Shown in pieces: positions 1 through 8,418 of a stretch of DNA of 30,217 nucleotides. The position numbers and the translations under genes are program-made. The notes under the pieces were generated by a model. It was not told the origin of the DNA. It ran no database searches and worked only from the letters and a program-made list of their open reading frames with translations. The stretch comes from an uncultured Bacilli bacterium. GTDB lineage: Bacteria > Bacillota_I > Bacilli_A > ML615J-28 > CAG-313. Where the stretch lies: NCBI GenBank assembly GCA_934133195.1, contig CAKPAZ010000015.1:1-30217 (forward strand), given 5' to 3'. Position 1 is the stretch's first letter. Every line of letters begins with the position of its first letter.

Positions 1-121
1 TCTCCCCAAAAAAGTTTTTTTGTTTTTTTAAGTAATATCTATTCTCCCCAAAATCCCCAAAAAACTTTAGAGAGCCCAAATATATTTTTGAACTTTAGCA
101 TATCACTGTCAAACTTGGGTT
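1..121. mobile_element. End of a probable insertion sequence (left window edge)
   Basis: No gene with a start is visible here. The last 28 bases (94-121) recur exactly, in inverted orientation, at 30141-30168, while the sequence on the far side of each copy differs. That is what the left and right ends of one insertion sequence would look like, with the element running off the window to the left and host DNA starting at 122. The stretch also holds three copies of TCCCCAAAA (3-11, 45-53, 54-62), a possible subterminal repeat. No transposase sequence is visible, so the family cannot be named. Confidence 0.5.
94..121 (+). repeat. 28-bp repeat, probable terminal inverted repeat (left copy)
   Basis: This is an exact reverse complement of 30141-30168. 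The outer tip read into the element begins AACCCAAGTTTGACAG. Sequence identity stops abruptly on both sides, at 121/122 on the host side and at 93/94 on the element side. Confidence 0.8.
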
Positions 122-173
122 ATAACATATTTCTTTTGCTTTTTAAAGAAAAAAGGCTTAAAGTGGGCCTAAC

Positions 174-198
174 TAAAAAAAGGAGTAAGCACTCCTCT
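174..198 (-). terminator. Intrinsic terminator of the apt-rel-dtd operon
   Basis: AGGAGT (181-186) pairs with ACTCCT (191-196) around an AAGC loop. On the minus strand it is followed by a run of T (complement of A at 174-180). It lies just past the stop codon at 207. Confidence 0.75.
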
Positions 199-206
199 TT
201 ATTTCA

Positions 207-1925
207 TTATTTCTTTAAGACATATAAACAATTATCATGAACTAAATCATCATCTTTGGAAGGATTAAAGTTTTCCATAAAGATTTGTTTATAATCATTG
301 ATACAATAGCTTAAGATTGCTTGAGGTAGTCCTACTTCATTCTTAATAATACTTTGATATTCACTATCTTGAAGATAGATACCATCAAATAGAATTAAGG
401 TTTTCATTAGGACAATGTCAAGAAAGACACTACTATCACAAGATAACATGACATTGTAACATTTGTACTTAGAGATTAGTTTTAAAAATTCAGTATCCGT
501 GATTTTTTTATCATAGATGACATTAACCCAAAGGGTGTTTTGATTAACTAAAATCTTTTTTATGGCTTCTAAGGTTTTTCTTTTCTTAAGAACACTTGAA
601 GATAGGCTAATCATCAACTGTTTATTTTCTAAAGTTGTTATCTTATCTAAGACTTTTTCACACATACTATCAAAGGAATTAAAATGGGCATCACGATTAA
701 AGGTTCGTAGTGGTAAATAATACATTGACAATGCCGATTTTCCGGTAACACTATTTACAACTAAATAGTTAGTATCCTTCATTTTGTATATTTCATTATA
801 TTTTAGGCTTAGCTCATTTAGGCCATTAAACCAAGTTACATACTTATCATAACTAAATTCCGAAGGTTCTTCTTCATAGAGGTATTTAATAATTCTTTTA
901 ATATTCATTGATGGTTTAATTTGATTAGGTGAGCTAACAAAACAAATGTAATGATTTTTAAACATTTGAATGATTTTGGTCATATTATCTTTCGTAATAA
1001 TATTGGGAATTATATAAACGAAAGCCTCATCGCTATAAGCAAAGAGATGATAATCTTCAATTAGTAAGGTATGTAAACAATTATCTAAGGTCTCTAAATC
1101 ATTTTTAAGAGTTAGATTTAAATCTGACCTAAAGAAAAGAATTGTAAACTCTTTTGGTAGTTTTAAGGTATCTAAGCTATAAAGTGACAAGACAGGATTT
1201 TCGACCATCTCATCTTTTGGTTTTTCTTCAAGATAGTAAAGATTAATATCTTGATATTTTAGTTTTTTAACGCCTAAGCCATCAATAAAATGGTTGATAC
1301 GACCAATAAAGCTAGTTTCTTTGGTTTTTAGTAAGTTACTTGGAAGTTTAAGATATTCTTTTAGTTGATCATTTACATAGATGTATTTATCATTTTTTAA
1401 GGCATAAGAAAGTTTAAAACTTGGTTTTATTAAGTTTTCAATTTCTTCTTTTATATCGTTATCTTCATCCTTTTGTAAGTCTTTTATGAGTTTACTTACT
1501 TCTGGAAGTTTTATAGTAACATGACCATTTGGTTTATTGTAATAAATAAGAATGATAACATCAGTTCCATTTACATTAAAGATGGTGGCTTGTAAAGATT
1601 CAAAGGCCATCTCTTGAAGATCATTAAAGTAGAAAGGATCTTTTAAAGTAAAGTTTAAGTCATTTTTATTAAAGGTTACTTCTTCTTTAATATCGAGAAT
1701 CATTGAAATAATGGTTTCATCAATTTTGGAAAAGTCATAATTTTTTTGATAGATTCTTGGTTCTTTAATATGATATATCGTTATCTCATCACTTTTTTTT
1801 AGCATTTCTTGGATAGTCCCTTGATAGGAGGCTCCAATTTGGCAAATTGTCATTTGAAAATAATCATTTTTACTTAGTTCTAGATGTTTAGAACTTAAGA
1901 ACTCTAAGATTACTTTACGATACAT
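207..1925 (-). CDS. Hypothetical protein, 572 aa, last gene of the rel operon
   Basis: I do not recognise this protein with confidence. It is soluble, with no signal peptide or membrane segment. Its start codon overlaps the dtd stop (TAATG), so it is translated with dtd and is part of the apt-rel-dtd operon. Two stretches look like faint versions of signalling domains. Around residues 270-350, DEAFVYIIPN sits where a GGDEF domain would have its GG(D/E)EF strand. The C-terminal 180 residues (LMISLSSSVL, then a VILWV-like strand and an MLSCDSS strand) could follow the strand order of an EAL barrel. None of the GGDEF or EAL catalytic residues is present, so if the relationship is real the protein would be enzymatically dead, perhaps a nucleotide sensor. 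This is inference only; a lineage-specific protein of other origin is equally possible. Confidence 0.75.
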   Translation of the reverse strand: MYRKVILEFLSSKHLELSKNDYFQMTICQIGASYQGTIQEMLKKSDEITIYHIKEPRIYQKNYDFSKIDETIISMILDIKEEVTFNKNDLNFTLKDPFYFNDLQEMAFESLQATIFNVNGTDVIILIYYNKPNGHVTIKLPEVSKLIKDLQKDEDNDIKEEIENLIKPSFKLSYALKNDKYIYVNDQLKEYLKLPSNLLKTKETSFIGRINHFIDGLGVKKLKYQDINLYYLEEKPKDEMVENPVLSLYSLDTLKLPKEFTILFFRSDLNLTLKNDLETLDNCLHTLLIEDYHLFAYSDEAFVYIIPNIITKDNMTKIIQMFKNHYICFVSSPNQIKPSMNIKRIIKYLYEEEPSEFSYDKYVTWFNGLNELSLKYNEIYKMKDTNYLVVNSVTGKSALSMYYLPLRTFNRDAHFNSFDSMCEKVLDKITTLENKQLMISLSSSVLKKRKTLEAIKKILVNQNTLWVNVIYDKKITDTEFLKLISKYKCYNVMLSCDSSVFLDIVLMKTLILFDGIYLQDSEYQSIIKNEVGLPQAILSYCINDYKQIFMENFNPSKDDDLVHDNCLYVLKK

Positions 1926-2365
1926 TACATTTCAAGGGTAATGGTAACCGGACCATCACATTCAATATCAAGATACATGTGAGCACCGAAACAACCAGTC
2001 TCAACATTAATTTGCCATTTTTTAGTTAGTAATTCATTAAAATAGTCATAAAGAACTTTCGCATCACTTGCGTTCATGCTATCAGTGAAAGATGGACGAT
2101 TAGATTTATGGGTATTACCATATAAAGTAAATTGTGAAATGGAGAGAATTTCTCCTTTCGCATCATGGATGTTTAAGTTTATTTTGCCGTTGTCATCATC
2201 AAATAAACGGATATTGTTAATTTTTTGAGCCATAGCTTCAACTTCTTTGATTGTATCAGTATGGGTAAATCCTACAAGCAACATATAACCTTTGTTGATA
2301 CTTCCTACAATGTTATTATCAACAATACAACTAGCTCTTCTTACACGTTGAATAATTACTCTCAT
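1925..2365 (-). CDS. dtd: D-aminoacyl-tRNA deacylase
   Basis: Hydrolyses D-amino acids (and mis-charged glycine) from tRNA in the cytoplasm, recycling tRNA and protecting translation. At 146 aa it has the normal length for the family. The two active-site motifs are present: SQFTL at residues 77-81 and the cis Gly-Pro motif GPVT at 138-141. The residue two positions before the Gly of that motif is Cys (ECDGPVT), where Asn is more usual. The start ATG overlaps the rel TGA stop (ATGA) and its own stop overlaps the next start (TAATG), so rel, dtd and the 572-aa gene are translationally coupled. The rel-dtd pairing is common in Bacillota. Confidence 0.96.
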   Translation of the reverse strand: MRVIIQRVRRASCIVDNNIVGSINKGYMLLVGFTHTDTIKEVEAMAQKINNIRLFDDDNGKINLNIHDAKGEILSISQFTLYGNTHKSNRPSFTDSMNASDAKVLYDYFNELLTKKWQINVETGCFGAHMYLDIECDGPVTITLEM

Positions 2366-4551
2366 TTAAAGATTCTCTCAATACTGTAAATTTCACTAAT
2401 CTTGTTAAGGTTAGCAATTGCTTGATTTAAATCATCAACATTTGATACTTGAAGTTTGAATTTGGTAATACATTCTCCCGTTTTTGTTTTGGTGGATGTA
2501 ACATAAACAATAGTTACATTTGATGAGTTTAAGGCATTAATCATGTCAGCAACCCCATTTCGTTTATCAATCGATGAAACTTTCAAGGTTGTATCAAAGA
2601 CTTTTCCACTAAATTCACTATCCCAATAAATATCAATAAAACGCTCTTTATCTACATTTTGCATATTCGGACAACCTTCACGATGAACGATGATTCCATT
2701 ACCTTTGGAGATGTAACCATAGATTTTATCACCATAGATTGGTTGACAACAATTTCCTAGTTTAATTTGAGCTTTATCCAGGCCTTCAATGATTATTCCA
2801 TAGCCATTATGAGCTTTTCTAATCCTTGAGGTTGAAGTTTCCTCACTGTATTGTTGCATTAACATTTCATCATCCATCTTGACATCAGTGATACCACAAA
2901 TACGGTTGACGGCTCCAAGAGGGGAGATTACACCTTTACCAATTTCCCAGTATAACTCTTCAACGGTGTTACAGCCACGAGAGCTAAAGTAGGTGGTAAC
3001 TGTTTTATCATCTAAGCTTAATGGATTATAATTATGGACTTTGCAGGCTTTTTCAAATTCAACTCTGCCATGTTCAACAAGGTCATCACGTTGTTTTTTG
3101 TTGATAACAGCTTTGATTTTTTGACGAGCATGGGAGGTTTTACATAGTTTTAACCATTCATTGGTTGGCCCTGCACAAGCCTTGTTTGTTTTAATTTCAA
3201 CAACATCACCGGTTTTTAGTTTATAGGTTAAAGGTACAATCTTACCATTAACAATCGCTCCTACGGTCTTGTTACCGATATCTGAGTGGATACGATAAGC
3301 AAAGTCAAGTGGCATAGAGCCAGCTGGAAAGTCTAGAACATCACCACTTGGGGTAAAGACATAGATGTTTGCACTAAAAATATCTTCAATGATATTATCT
3401 AGAGGGTCTTCTGACTCGGAGTTTTCAACATAGTTTGTTAGGTTTTTATACCATTTTAACTTATTAGTTATTTCAATTTGTTCAGCAGCTTGGTTGTAAC
3501 CCGCATTTTCTTTGTATGCCCAGTGGGCCGCAACTCCAAGTTCAGCGATATTATCCATCTCATAGGTTCTAATTTGAACCTCAAAGATACGACCATTGTT
3601 ACCAACAACTGTTGTATGAAGAGATTGGTAAAGATTAGGTTTTGGTACCGCAATATAGTCTTTGAAACGCATTGGGATTGGGGTCCATGTACTATGAATT
3701 AAACCAAGTACACGATAACAATCTTCAACGGAATCAACGATAATTCTTAAGGCAAGTAAGTCAAAGATATTATCAATGGTTTTGTTTTTGGTAATAATCT
3801 TTTTATAAATGCTATAAATATTTTTAATACGACCTTTAATTTCATAATGATTAATATGATGATCATCTAAGAGTTCTTCCATATTTTTCATCATCGTTTC
3901 AATATCATCATTACGTTCTGCTTTCTTTTGACCAACCGCTTCGGCGATGTATTGGTATTCTTCATAGTTTAAAACCTTAAAGCTTGTGTCTTCTAGTTCG
4001 GCTTTGATACGATACATACCCATACGGTGAGCAAGGGGAGCATAAAGGTCAAGAGTTTCTTGAGCAATTCTTTTTTGTTTTTCTGGAGTGTGGAACTCAA
4101 TTGTACGCATATTATGAAGTCTATCAACGAGTTTAACGATGATAACACGAATATCTTTAGCCATCGCAAGTAGTAATTTTTCATGATTGTGGGCTAAAGC
4201 TTTTTCTTTAGTCATGTATTTTAATTTACTAATCTTCGTTACCCCATCAACAATGTTGGTGATGTCTTCATTAAACATGGCGGTCATTTCTTCTTTGGTC
4301 ATGTCAGTATCTTCTAAAACATCATGTAAAAGACCAGCACAGATGGTACTTGGGGATGTATGAAGAGTTGTAAGAATGTATGCTACTTCAATTGGGTGTT
4401 GAACATATGGTTCACCCGATTTACGGAATTGACCTTGATGTTTGTCAGCCGCAACATCATAGGCTTTTTTAATTAAAGCTAAACTATTTTCATCTTTAAT
4501 GTATTCTTTCGCCGAAGTTAAAACATCTTCAATAGTTTTAGATGGTGCCAT
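2362..4551 (-). CDS. rel: Bifunctional (p)ppGpp synthetase/hydrolase
   Basis: Makes and degrades the alarmone (p)ppGpp in the stringent response. In order it has an HD hydrolase domain (H52, H76-D77, D143), a synthetase domain (residues about 235-340, with E324 in FEVQIRT), a TGS domain (about 395-457), the RIS/zinc-finger-like region with CCQP (about 565-630) and a C-terminal ACT domain (about 655-729). The RFKD motif at 295-298 is the RxKD form typical of bifunctional Rel/SpoT enzymes, not the ExDD form of synthetase-only RelA. The open frame extends six codons further upstream, but those codons contain the ribosome site AAAGGAGGTGG. The start is therefore taken at the ATG at 4549-4551, seven bases past AGGAGG, giving 729 aa. 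It lies 33 bp after apt in one operon. Confidence 0.97.
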   Translation of the reverse strand: MAPSKTIEDVLTSAKEYIKDENSLALIKKAYDVAADKHQGQFRKSGEPYVQHPIEVAYILTTLHTSPSTICAGLLHDVLEDTDMTKEEMTAMFNEDITNIVDGVTKISKLKYMTKEKALAHNHEKLLLAMAKDIRVIIVKLVDRLHNMRTIEFHTPEKQKRIAQETLDLYAPLAHRMGMYRIKAELEDTSFKVLNYEEYQYIAEAVGQKKAERNDDIETMMKNMEELLDDHHINHYEIKGRIKNIYSIYKKIITKNKTIDNIFDLLALRIIVDSVEDCYRVLGLIHSTWTPIPMRFKDYIAVPKPNLYQSLHTTVVGNNGRIFEVQIRTYEMDNIAELGVAAHWAYKENAGYNQAAEQIEITNKLKWYKNLTNYVENSESEDPLDNIIEDIFSANIYVFTPSGDVLDFPAGSMPLDFAYRIHSDIGNKTVGAIVNGKIVPLTYKLKTGDVVEIKTNKACAGPTNEWLKLCKTSHARQKIKAVINKKQRDDLVEHGRVEFEKACKVHNYNPLSLDDKTVTTYFSSRGCNTVEELYWEIGKGVISPLGAVNRICGITDVKMDDEMLMQQYSEETSTSRIRKAHNGYGIIIEGLDKAQIKLGNCCQPIYGDKIYGYISKGNGIIVHREGCPNMQNVDKERFIDIYWDSEFSGKVFDTTLKVSSIDKRNGVADMINALNSSNVTIVYVTSTKTKTGECITKFKLQVSNVDDLNQAIANLNKISEIYSIERIFK

Positions 4552-4584
4552 ATGTCCACCTCCTTTCATTGTTTGTTTATTTAA

Positions 4585-5103
4585 TTATCCTATTAACTTT
4601 AATAGAGAGAAAACTGGTACTTCTTTAAATTGTTCACGGCCATTTAAGTTTTCAAGTTCAATAACAAAAGCCGCACCAACAACTTCACCACCAAGTCTTT
4701 CGACAAGCTTAATGGCAGCATCAACAGTACCACCGGTTGCGAGTAAATCATCAATAATTAAAACTTTTTGACCTTTCTTTACCGCATCCGCATGCATACA
4801 TAAAACGTTGCTTCCATATTCTAGATCATAAGCTTCACTTATATATTCACGAGGTAACTTACCTGGTTTTCTGATTGGAACAAAACCAATCTCAAGCATT
4901 GTTGCAACCGGACAACCAAATAAAAAGCCTCTAGATTCTGGTCCAACAATTAATTCAGCTCCAACCTTTTTAGCAAATTCAGCAAGTTCTTTACATGCTT
5001 CTTTAAACGCATGACCATCTTGCATTAAAGGGGTAATATCTTTAAAAGAAATTCCTTCTTTTGGGAAACCTTCCACAGTCGCAATATAGTCGTTAAAATT
5101 CAT
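4585..5103 (-). CDS. apt: Adenine phosphoribosyltransferase
   Basis: Salvages adenine to AMP using PRPP. At 172 aa it has the normal length. The PRPP-binding loop is clear at residues 115-127 (VLIIDDLLATGGT). The flexible-loop region with REYISEAYDLEYG and the early KDITPL motif are typical of bacterial Apt. It is first in the apt-rel-dtd operon. The start has AAGAGG upstream and a TATAAT box about 35 bp before the ATG. Linking purine salvage with (p)ppGpp metabolism in one transcript is a conserved Bacillota arrangement. Confidence 0.97.
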   Translation of the reverse strand: MNFNDYIATVEGFPKEGISFKDITPLMQDGHAFKEACKELAEFAKKVGAELIVGPESRGFLFGCPVATMLEIGFVPIRKPGKLPREYISEAYDLEYGSNVLCMHADAVKKGQKVLIIDDLLATGGTVDAAIKLVERLGGEVVGAAFVIELENLNGREQFKEVPVFSLLKLIG

Positions 5104-5136
5104 ACTAATACCTCTTTTCTTATGTAATAATATATA

Positions 5137-5165
5137 ATTATACCACTATCAGATATTATTATAAA
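5137..5165 (-). promoter_or_regulatory. Promoter of the apt-rel-dtd operon
   Basis: On the minus strand a consensus TATAAT (5137-5142) is preceded by TGG. A weak -35 TTTATA (5160-5165) lies 17 bp upstream. The strong -10 with upstream TG may compensate for the poor -35. Confidence 0.5.
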
Positions 5166-5223
5166 GAGTTTTGGTTATTTTTTTTGTTTTTTTAAATAAA
5201 ATATACTAATCAAAGGTGAAAAC

Positions 5224-6726
5224 ATGAAAAAAAACAAGGCATCCTCATTTTTATTTAATACTCTTATTATCTTAATATCTGGTTTTTTTATTAAACTCTT
5301 AGGTCTAATTAACCGTATCTTTATCACAAGAACTCTAGGACCAGAAAACATCAATTTATATATTATGTCATTTCCGACGATTATGCTTTTTATTAGTATC
5401 TCGGGAATGTCACTTTATGTTTCAATTAGTAAACTAGTTGCTGAAAGTATTAAAACTAAACAATACTCCCCTAAGATAATTCTTAAGAAAGCATTCCTTT
5501 TATCACTTATTGTTTCAGTTATTACTTCAGTTATCTTCCTTATTTTATTAAAACCTTTAACGCATAACCTTTTAAAAAATGATGATTTATACTTTCCTCT
5601 TCTTTCAACCTTACTTTTAATTCCTTTAGTGGGGATTAGTGATGGTTTAAAAGGTTACTTTAATGGTCTTAAGATGATGAAGTTTTCGGCGACCGCCAAC
5701 ACTGTTGAACAGCTAGCGCGAATCTTTTTTAGTATTACCCTTCTTTTAATTACTCATCCTTATGGACCTAAGGTTGCGACTTTCGCATGTCTTTTAGCAA
5801 TGAGTATTGGGGAAGCAGCATCTATTATCTACCTCTTAATCAGGATTAAAAAGATGGGGATTATCCACTATGAAAACACGACGGGAGAACTAAAAGCCGT
5901 GATGGATATCGCGGTACCTACAACTTTTTCAAGGTTAATTGGAAACTTTACATATTTTTTAGAACCTATCATCTATGTTTGGATTTTAAGTAAGCTACAC
6001 TATCCACATGAAAGTATTGAAAAAACATATACGATTGTTAATGCTTATACCATCTCTTTACTTACGATTGGTTCCTTTGTTTCCATTGCTTTAAGTACGA
6101 CTGTCGTACCAGGAATTTCGGAAAACTATGTGATAAAGTGCTTTGATAAAGTTAATTACTATATTAAAAAAACCTTAATCTTTGCTTTAATTCCTGGGAT
6201 TTTCATTACTGTTGTGCTTTTTTACTTTCCAAGTGATATCATGAACTTAATTTATGGTACAACGCTTGGGGTAAGCGATATTAAACTATTTGTCTTCTTC
6301 TTTCTTCCTTACTATCTTCAAGCTCCTTTAATTGCGATTTATCAAGCAATGGGAAAGAGTAAAGATCTATTTATTCTAAGTACTATCTTTGATATTTTAA
6401 GACTTGTTTTAATTATTGTTCTTTCTCTCATTCCTACTATTTCATATCAATCTTTAATGATTGCGACATCCATAACCCTTGATTTATCATTTTTGATTAT
6501 TTTCTTTAAAGTAATAAAACAAACTAAATTAAAAATAGACTTTAATCAAAGTTTTTCATTAATTTTAATTTCGATTTTTTTGTTTTCTTTAACCGGATTA
6601 TTAAAAATGCTTAATCTTTCGTTTATTATTTCCATAATTATCGTTGGTATTGTTTATTTACTATGTTGTCATTCTTTTAAACTTATCAACTTTAAATCAT
6701 TTTTTGATAAGAATAACTATAAATAA
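5224..6726 (+). CDS. SpoVB/MurJ-like polysaccharide or lipid flippase (MATE/MVF superfamily)
   Basis: A 500-aa integral membrane protein with about 12-14 hydrophobic segments. It belongs to the PST/SpoVB-YtgP branch of the MOP superfamily, which flips lipid-linked sugars (lipid II or polysaccharide units) across the membrane. The N-terminal run (GFFIKLLGLINRIFITRTLG, residues about 20-39) is the family's first transmembrane signature, with the conserved basic residues that face the substrate cavity. The start is supported by AAAGGTGA five bases upstream. It is transcribed divergently from apt and ends in a bidirectional terminator. In the absence of sporulation genes here, a role in cell-wall precursor export is more likely than one in spore cortex; the exact substrate cannot be told from the sequence. 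Confidence 0.9.
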   Translation: MKKNKASSFLFNTLIILISGFFIKLLGLINRIFITRTLGPENINLYIMSFPTIMLFISISGMSLYVSISKLVAESIKTKQYSPKIILKKAFLLSLIVSVITSVIFLILLKPLTHNLLKNDDLYFPLLSTLLLIPLVGISDGLKGYFNGLKMMKFSATANTVEQLARIFFSITLLLITHPYGPKVATFACLLAMSIGEAASIIYLLIRIKKMGIIHYENTTGELKAVMDIAVPTTFSRLIGNFTYFLEPIIYVWILSKLHYPHESIEKTYTIVNAYTISLLTIGSFVSIALSTTVVPGISENYVIKCFDKVNYYIKKTLIFALIPGIFITVVLFYFPSDIMNLIYGTTLGVSDIKLFVFFFLPYYLQAPLIAIYQAMGKSKDLFILSTIFDILRLVLIIVLSLIPTISYQSLMIATSITLDLSFLIIFFKVIKQTKLKIDFNQSFSLILISIFLFSLTGLLKMLNLSFIISIIIVGIVYLLCCHSFKLINFKSFFDKNNYK

Positions 6727-6730
6727 AAAC

Positions 6731-6758
6731 CACATCATAAAATATGATGTGATTTTTT
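6731..6758. terminator. Bidirectional terminator between convergent genes
   Basis: A 9-bp perfect stem, CACATCATA with TATGATGTG and a 3-base loop (6731-6751), has TTTTTT on the plus side. On the minus side it has TTTTTATTT. It serves the flippase gene and the convergent gene at 6757, whose stop codon lies in the T run. Confidence 0.85.
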
Positions 6759-7245
6759 ACTTAATATTTAACTTATGTTTTAGATACTTTATTCCTTTTG
6801 TATCCTTAAATGATGTAGGATCAATATTTTTTAGTAAGATTTTACTATAAACTAAATTAGGAATATAAGTTTTATCTTTGATATTTTGGGATTCACTATA
6901 AATGATGTTTAGTTTTCTGATATCAGAAATAAGATAAGCATCTAAGGTTTCATGATAAAGTAAGTTTAGATTTTCATTAGTGATGCCAAAAAGATAAATT
7001 GAATTTTCAGATAAAATGTTAGTCAATAATTCGTCGGATATTTCTGCGTTTTTTGTAACATATGATTGTAACACTTTTATATGTTCTTCAAATTTTTGTT
7101 TTTCTTCTTCGTTTGTTTCTTTGTTAATTATTTCTTTAAGTAAATTGATTTTTTCTAAATATTCCTTAATTTTTAAATCTTTTATTGATTTAAACACTTC
7201 AACATTTAAGTTTATTATTCGTTTAATTTCCTCATTCTCGTTCAT
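6757..7245 (-). CDS. Hypothetical protein, 162 aa
   Basis: Not recognised. It is a charged, soluble protein with heptad-like helices over residues 1-70 (many Glu, Lys, Ile, Leu), suggesting a coiled-coil or helical bundle. A more mixed C-terminal half follows. No signal peptide, membrane segment or catalytic motif is seen. Expression is plausible because AAGGAG lies eight bases before the ATG. It appears to be a single-gene unit: the DUF421 gene upstream is about 100 bp away and the shared terminator follows at once. Confidence 0.75.
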   Translation of the reverse strand: MNENEEIKRIINLNVEVFKSIKDLKIKEYLEKINLLKEIINKETNEEEKQKFEEHIKVLQSYVTKNAEISDELLTNILSENSIYLFGITNENLNLLYHETLDAYLISDIRKLNIIYSESQNIKDKTYIPNLVYSKILLKNIDPTSFKDTKGIKYLKHKLNIK

Positions 7246-7344
7246 TATGCCGACTCCTTAATTAACATTTGCTACTTATAGACATCATTCGACAATTTAA
7301 AAAAAAGAAACAAATGTTTATTTCTATTACTATTGTATCACAAT

Positions 7345-7995
7345 TTATTTCTTTTTTGTAGGATTTGCACTTACAAATACAAACTCTCCGTTAATAATAT
7401 TAAGTCCATACACTTCTTTGACACTTTTATAACCATTTGCTTTAACAATTCCGGTAATCATGTCTAAATTTAGGTTACATTTCTTAATAACATCATCTTG
7501 GGGAGTCCCACTAACAATGAGTGGTAAAACCATATCTGGGTAGTCTTTTTTGAGGAAGACACTTAGTTTACCGTTAGTTTCTAAGATTCCGTATGATACT
7601 TCCGTTGGGGATACGACATCTTTACCCCTTAGTTGGCAGTATAAATCATCCATATTGTAGCCGTTTTTTTTCATTTCTTTGATGTTGATTTTACCATTTT
7701 CAATAATGATGGAAACTTTACCATCCATTAATTCACGAAATTTTACTTTCTTTAAAGAGATTAAAGCTACAATCTTTTGAATAATGGCCATGAAAACCAT
7801 TGGCACCACTGAATATAGGTAGTTAGTTTCATAGTTTTCAATACCTACTACCATAATATCAACAATCGTTAATAAGATTAAAAGGTCAAATAAGCTTAGT
7901 TGTCCGATTTCTCTTTTACCCATAAATTTCATTAAAACAATGAGAATTAAATATCCAATAAAAGTTCTTAAGACAATTATTAAAGTATCAGACAT
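7345..7995 (-). CDS. DUF421 (YetF/YcaP-like) membrane protein
   Basis: A 216-aa membrane protein. The first 85 residues form three transmembrane helices, including the family pattern RTFIGYLILIVLMKFMGKRE and then a GQLSLFDLLILLTI segment (residues about 10-50). These are followed by a cytosolic C-terminal domain of DUF421/DUF3290 type (residues 90-216; QLRGKDVVSPTEVSYGILE). The molecular role is not established; some family members are linked to cell envelope or spore functions. An upstream in-frame GTG would add six codons, but those codons contain the ribosome site AAGGAAG, so the ATG at 7993-7995 is preferred. It is divergent from the YrzE-like gene with only 39 bp between the two starts. 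Confidence 0.9.
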   Translation of the reverse strand: MSDTLIIVLRTFIGYLILIVLMKFMGKREIGQLSLFDLLILLTIVDIMVVGIENYETNYLYSVVPMVFMAIIQKIVALISLKKVKFRELMDGKVSIIIENGKINIKEMKKNGYNMDDLYCQLRGKDVVSPTEVSYGILETNGKLSVFLKKDYPDMVLPLIVSGTPQDDVIKKCNLNLDMITGIVKANGYKSVKEVYGLNIINGEFVFVSANPTKKK

Positions 7996-8034
7996 ATAAG
8001 TACTTCCTTTCACATATAATTAAATGGTGATAGT
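7996..8034. promoter_or_regulatory. Compact divergent promoter region
   Basis: Only 39 bp separate two divergent starts. A TATAAT at 8015-8020 could be the -10 of the plus-strand gene with a very short leader. The overlapping minus-strand sequence TTATAT could serve the DUF421 gene. No good -35 is visible for either. Confidence 0.3.
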
Positions 8035-8418
8035 ATGACATTTTTAAAAAATAAAGCTAAATCTTTTCTTCTTTTTTTTATTATTTTAACCATTAGTATT
8101 TTGGTTTATACATTACTTTTACATAATCAAGTGATTTCATCATCAGAAAGATCAGTCTTTATTACAACTTTTATTATGGGAATTCTTTTGTTTTTAATTT
8201 TAGGGATTATCTCAGGTTTATTTGAACAAAAAAAAGGATGGCTAGCGGGTCTTACATCCGGTATCATCCTAATTATAATTATTTTAATTTTTAAACTTTG
8301 TAATAAAGAGTTAAACAATCCTTTTTTAATCGTTAAGTATCTAAGTTTTTTAGCCTCTTCTATTCTCGGTGGAATTCTTGGGATTAACTTTAAAGGACGA
8401 AAGTCTACGCGTTTATGA
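8035..8418 (+). CDS. YrzE-like (TIGR04086 family) small membrane protein
   Basis: A 127-aa protein with four predicted transmembrane helices (about residues 8-28, 42-62, 68-88, 103-120). The short glycine-rich turns GIISGLFEQKKGWLAGLTSG and ILGGILGINFKG match the TIGR04086/YrzE family of Bacillota, whose function is unknown. It has a GGTGAT ribosome site five bases before the ATG. Its 3' end overlaps the convergent pncA 3' end by 14 bp, so transcription of the two could interfere. No terminator is seen between them. Confidence 0.75.
   Translation: MTFLKNKAKSFLLFFIILTISILVYTLLLHNQVISSSERSVFITTFIMGILLFLILGIISGLFEQKKGWLAGLTSGIILIIIILIFKLCNKELNNPFLIVKYLSFLASSILGGILGINFKGRKSTRL

Noticed and set aside
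1..240. An 80-codon open plus-strand frame running in from the left edge
   Set aside because: The frame has no start codon with a ribosome site, runs through the repeat, the terminator hairpin and the tail of the minus-strand gene, and has low-complexity Ser/Lys/Phe content. It is most likely open by chance.
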